From UBA6626 sp963579995 (GTDB taxonomy: Bacteria > Planctomycetota > Phycisphaerae > Phycisphaerales > Phycisphaeraceae), in the NCBI GenBank assembly GCA_963579995.1, contig CAUZIY010000001.1:1-64000 (forward strand): a stretch of DNA of 64,000 nucleotides, written 5' to 3'. The position numbers and the translations under genes were made by a program. Below are positions 61,526-64,000 of this stretch, piece by piece. Under the pieces are notes generated by a model. The model searched no databases, was not told the origin of the DNA, and saw only the letters and a list, made by a program, of their open reading frames with translations. The stretch's first letter is position 1, and each line of letters opens with the position of its first letter.

Positions 61526-61568
61526 TTATCGTATTGCAATTCAAAGCCTGCAGTAAGGGAGAATTCAT

Positions 61569-63548
61569 TTGAGTCAAGTGGCCACACAGCAGCTTGTCGG
61601 AGCTGGCGGGTCGGGTGGCACTGGAAGCGGATCAGCTGGTGGTCAATCTTCCGGTTCCAGTCTATGGATTCTAGGGGGTTGGAAGGATCTGCTGCTATTC
61701 ATCGGTCCGCCGTTGATCATTATCCCGTTGTTTCATTATGCCTACCAAATTCGCTTTGGCGAATGGTTGGCGTTGTGGGTTCTTGCGCTTGGCGGCGTTG
61801 GGCACCACTTGCCCGGCATGATGCGGGCTTATGGTGACAAGGATCTATTCGCCCGTTTCAAGTGGCGTTTCATTTTTGCGCCTATCTTTCTGGCCACCAT
61901 CTGTGGTGTGTCAGCATGGAAGGGGTATAGCGGTGTTGACCTGATGCTGCTTTTCTGGGGTATCTGGCACAGCCTGGCCCAAACCTATGGCTTTATGCGG
62001 ATCTACGATGCCAAGGTCAAGTCATTCTCGTCACGGACCAGCCGCCTGGACCGTGCCATGTGTACGGTCTGGTTCGTCGGTGGAGCGCTTTTTACGGACA
62101 CCATGACGGCCAACCTGCTCATCGGTTTCTACAACAGTGGTGGTCCGCTGCTGCCACCAACGGTGATCTGGGTTGCCCGCATGATCTGGGTTGGTGCTGC
62201 TGCGGTGATTACCGGTATGTTTCTGGCTAACTTTGTGATTACCTGGCGAAGTGGTCAGCGGCAAAACATCGTCAAGATCCTTCTTTTGGCGGTCACCATT
62301 GTCTATTGGTGGTTCTGCATGACTCGGTTTGACCGCTTGATCATCGGGCTGGCCATGTTCGAATTCTTCCATGACATGCAGTATTTGGCCATTGTCTGGC
62401 TCTTTAACCGTAATCGAGTGGACAAGTCTGCCAATGTGGGCGGCTTCACACGATTTCTATTCCAGCGGCGGGGGGTTCTGGTGGTCTTGTATGTGGCAAT
62501 GGTTTTGGCTTATGGATCGCTGTACAAGTTTTTCGAACTAGTTCCGCGGGAAACGATCAAAGAAGTGCTCTTAGGGGTCCTGATGGCCTCGACATTTCTG
62601 CACTACTACTACGATGGCTTTATTTGGCGTGTCAGGGAGAAATCCACACGAGATTCGTTGGGAGTAGCGAGCCAGCAAGGCAACAAGAGGGAAAAGCCCA
62701 AGACTATCTCAGAACCGGTGTCCAGGCAGAACATGCTGCGTCACGGAGCCTATTGGTGCCTGTTTGTGGTCCCACTTGTGGCTCTTACCGTGGCACAAGC
62801 CGTCACGACGAATCGGGAAGAAATCGAATGGCGAAGGGCGATTGTGGATGCAGTGCCCGATGTGGCGCGGTCTCAGATGGCACTGGCGGAACTTCTCACC
62901 AACAAGGCAAAGTCGCACGATCAGGCCGCCAAGCGATTGGTCCAGCAGGGGCAGCCTGAGGAGCAGGGGAGACAGGTCCGTCAAGCCCGGCAATTGCGTG
63001 AGGAGGCGGTCGAACATTTCCGTCGCAGCCTTGAAATATGGCCGGATAGTGAAATCGCTCACAATAAATTAGGCCTGGCGCTCGAGGAGTTGGGGCGTGA
63101 TAAAGATGCAATAGCGCATTTCAGGAAAGCTCTTGCGATCAACCCTGGTTTATCCACAGCGGGTATTAATCTCGCAAACATGCTCATGGGTGAAGGAAAA
63201 CTGGACGAGGCGGAAGGTTATTACCTTCAGATCCTCAGGCAGAGACCGCTGGATGCCAAGGCGCACTTCAACCTGGGCAATGTATATATAAAAAAGAGAC
63301 AGTTGGACAAGGCGCAACATCAATACCAGCAAGCGGTGAAGGCAAAACCAGATTATGTCAGGGCGCACTTTAATTTAGCCAGCGTTTATGCTGCTACAAG
63401 TCAGTTTGATTTGGCAATCATACACTTCACTGAAACATTGAAGCTGGATCCGCATCATCCTTTGGCGAGGAAGCAACTGGACAGAGTGCAACAAGCCAAG
63501 CAAGGATTGGATTTGGGGCGTGGAGGGCATGTCGTAGATTCACCGTAG
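61569..63548 (+). CDS. Polytopic membrane protein with His motifs and a C-terminal TPR domain
   Basis: I do not recognise a named family. The TTG start is supported by AAGGGAG about eight bases upstream. The 659-residue protein opens with a Gly/Ser-rich segment (about 11-30) and then has some eight or nine membrane helices to residue about 345. Histidines recur at helix ends: GHHLPGMM near 78, WHSLAQTYGFMRIYD near 134, FFHDMQYLAIVW near 262 and HYYYDGFIWRVR near 343. These could bind metal or heme. A further helix (about 386-410) leads to a cytoplasmic or periplasmic part with a charged helix and four or five TPR units from about 480 (HNKLGLALEELGRDKDAIAH, HFNLGNVYIKKRQLDKAQHQ). It diverges from the PEP-CTERM gene. 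Confidence 0.75.
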   Translation: MSQVATQQLVGAGGSGGTGSGSAGGQSSGSSLWILGGWKDLLLFIGPPLIIIPLFHYAYQIRFGEWLALWVLALGGVGHHLPGMMRAYGDKDLFARFKWRFIFAPIFLATICGVSAWKGYSGVDLMLLFWGIWHSLAQTYGFMRIYDAKVKSFSSRTSRLDRAMCTVWFVGGALFTDTMTANLLIGFYNSGGPLLPPTVIWVARMIWVGAAAVITGMFLANFVITWRSGQRQNIVKILLLAVTIVYWWFCMTRFDRLIIGLAMFEFFHDMQYLAIVWLFNRNRVDKSANVGGFTRFLFQRRGVLVVLYVAMVLAYGSLYKFFELVPRETIKEVLLGVLMASTFLHYYYDGFIWRVREKSTRDSLGVASQQGNKREKPKTISEPVSRQNMLRHGAYWCLFVVPLVALTVAQAVTTNREEIEWRRAIVDAVPDVARSQMALAELLTNKAKSHDQAAKRLVQQGQPEEQGRQVRQARQLREEAVEHFRRSLEIWPDSEIAHNKLGLALEELGRDKDAIAHFRKALAINPGLSTAGINLANMLMGEGKLDEAEGYYLQILRQRPLDAKAHFNLGNVYIKKRQLDKAQHQYQQAVKAKPDYVRAHFNLASVYAATSQFDLAIIHFTETLKLDPHHPLARKQLDRVQQAKQGLDLGRGGHVVDSP

Positions 63549-63594
63549 TGTGATCTACGAAGGTTGGGTGGATCTAGAGTTTGAGTGTCGTGTT

Positions 63595-64000
63595 ATGTTG
63601 ACCCGAAACAATTGTTCTCAAATGTGTGGTCCGTCCATATCAAGAGTGTGGCGTGCATTGGTTTTGGTCCTTTTTCTGCTCCTGCTTGCTGCAACCGGTC
63701 AAGTCCTTGCAGATAACACGGGAATTTCAGGTCACCAGAAAATGCTTGCGCTTCTTGCGGAGATTAATGTCCGCGCAGTCCACGAAAACACCTACCTGGG
63801 TGACGCGCGGGTGCGGGGTTTGCGTAATCAATTGGAAGCCCTGGGGGCAACATCGTCTGATACCCAAAGGCTGGAATTGCACTTTCAACTTGGTGAGGCG
63901 GAGTTGAGACTCGGTAATGAAGGTGCTGCAATTCAACAGCTTTCAGCCGCCTATCGCTTGTTACCGAAGTTGAAAAACCTGCTCATGCCCGAATCTGTCA
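63595..64000 (+). CDS. Secreted TPR-type protein, 5' part (runs off the window)
   Basis: An open frame from the ATG at 63595 continues to the window edge without a stop (135 codons). It begins with a signal peptide (hydrophobic run about residues 24-37, LVLVLFLLLLAATG, cleavage near VLA). It then shows a helical region that includes a TPR-like unit (ELHFQLGEAELRLGNEGAAI near 97-116, then QQLSAAYRLLP). It lies 46 bases after the membrane-TPR gene on the same strand and may act with it. The remaining domains are outside the window, so the function cannot be given. Confidence 0.65.
   Translation, partial: MLTRNNCSQMCGPSISRVWRALVLVLFLLLLAATGQVLADNTGISGHQKMLALLAEINVRAVHENTYLGDARVRGLRNQLEALGATSSDTQRLELHFQLGEAELRLGNEGAAIQQLSAAYRLLPKLKNLLMPESV

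Larger units (their letters stand above)
60907..61568. other. AT-rich divergent regulatory region
   Basis: This 662-base gap separates the PEP-CTERM gene and the membrane-TPR gene and is more AT-rich than its surroundings, especially 61020-61310. It contains a candidate promoter for each gene (61019-61047 minus, 61498-61525 plus) and a structured segment with a possible 22-codon leader ORF (61355-61483). A minus-strand frame at 61254-61577 is open but lacks coding character. Confidence 0.5.

Noticed and set aside
60907..61568. Sigma-54 promoter of the PrsK/PrsR type before the PEP-CTERM gene
   Set aside because: No TGGCAC-N5-TTGC element was found upstream of the gene on its strand.
61254..61577. 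107-codon minus-strand frame in the AT-rich region
   Set aside because: It overlaps the better-supported promoter and start region of the membrane-TPR gene and has no coding character.
1..64000. CRISPR arrays, insertion sequences with transposases, prophage or toxin-antitoxin and defence genes
   Set aside because: I saw no regularly spaced repeats, transposase or integrase motifs, phage structural genes or recognisable defence domains in any frame.

Overview
The window looks like chromosomal DNA from a motile, diderm (outer-membrane) planctomycete-type bacterium, most likely close to Phycisphaerae. The organism call is inference. It rests on complete L-ring and P-ring flagellar genes, a phosphate-selective-type porin, an exosortase/PEP-CTERM surface-protein system with large TPR proteins, GTG/TTG starts and moderate G+C. 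No rRNA or other taxonomic marker lies in the window.

Regions. (1) 0.4-12.7 kb, plus strand: a flagellar rod/ring/hook-associated operon in the order flgF-flgG-flgA-flgH-flgI-flgJ(N)-flgN-flgK-flgL, then fliW-csrA-flagellin. The flagellin Shine-Dalgarno sits in the loop of a perfect CsrA-type hairpin, and a sigma-28-like promoter lies just upstream. (2) 12.9-20.9 kb: housekeeping genes (pabA/trpG-like, leuS, dnaB, a cysQ-like phosphatase) and an outer-membrane porin behind a strong shared terminator. (3) 20.9-22.5 kb: 1.6 kb without a convincing gene but rich in hairpins. (4) 22.5-32.5 kb: a lone nuoD, a TPR lipoprotein, NAD synthetase, a four-CxxC zinc protein, an aroB fused to a membrane domain, guaA, a YpdA-like oxidoreductase and an RRM protein. 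(5) 32.8-35.4 kb: a GH32 beta-fructosidase and a hydrolase pseudogene with two in-frame TAA codons. (6) 35.5-41.5 kb: gcvT, then a reduced division/cell-wall cluster read leftward (rsmH, a LysM protein, ftsL, ftsI), hslV and tRNA-Leu(CAG). (7) 41.7-44.2 kb: an uncharacterised protein and gpsA. (8) 44.5-57.4 kb: an exopolysaccharide/exosortase operon (OPX lipoprotein, exosortase fused to an EpsI domain, a 1496-residue TPR protein, a Wzc-like co-polymerase with a degenerate kinase P-loop, a sugar-nucleotide SDR, and a WecA/MraY-type initiating transferase). It ends at a terminator before rpsB-tsf. (9) 59.9-64 kb: a PEP-CTERM protein, which is a likely exosortase substrate, a polytopic membrane protein with a TPR tail, and the 5' end of a secreted TPR protein.

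How the parts connect. FliW, CsrA and flagellin form a complete partner-switch module in three adjacent genes. The polysaccharide operon supplies lipid-linked glycan initiation, export and the exosortase, and the PEP-CTERM protein downstream is its only visible client here. Three enzymes keep their family fold signatures but lack a residue normally needed for catalysis or substrate binding: GcvT, the BY-kinase domain and the SDR. Gene functions are family-level readings of the sequence and no database search was run.
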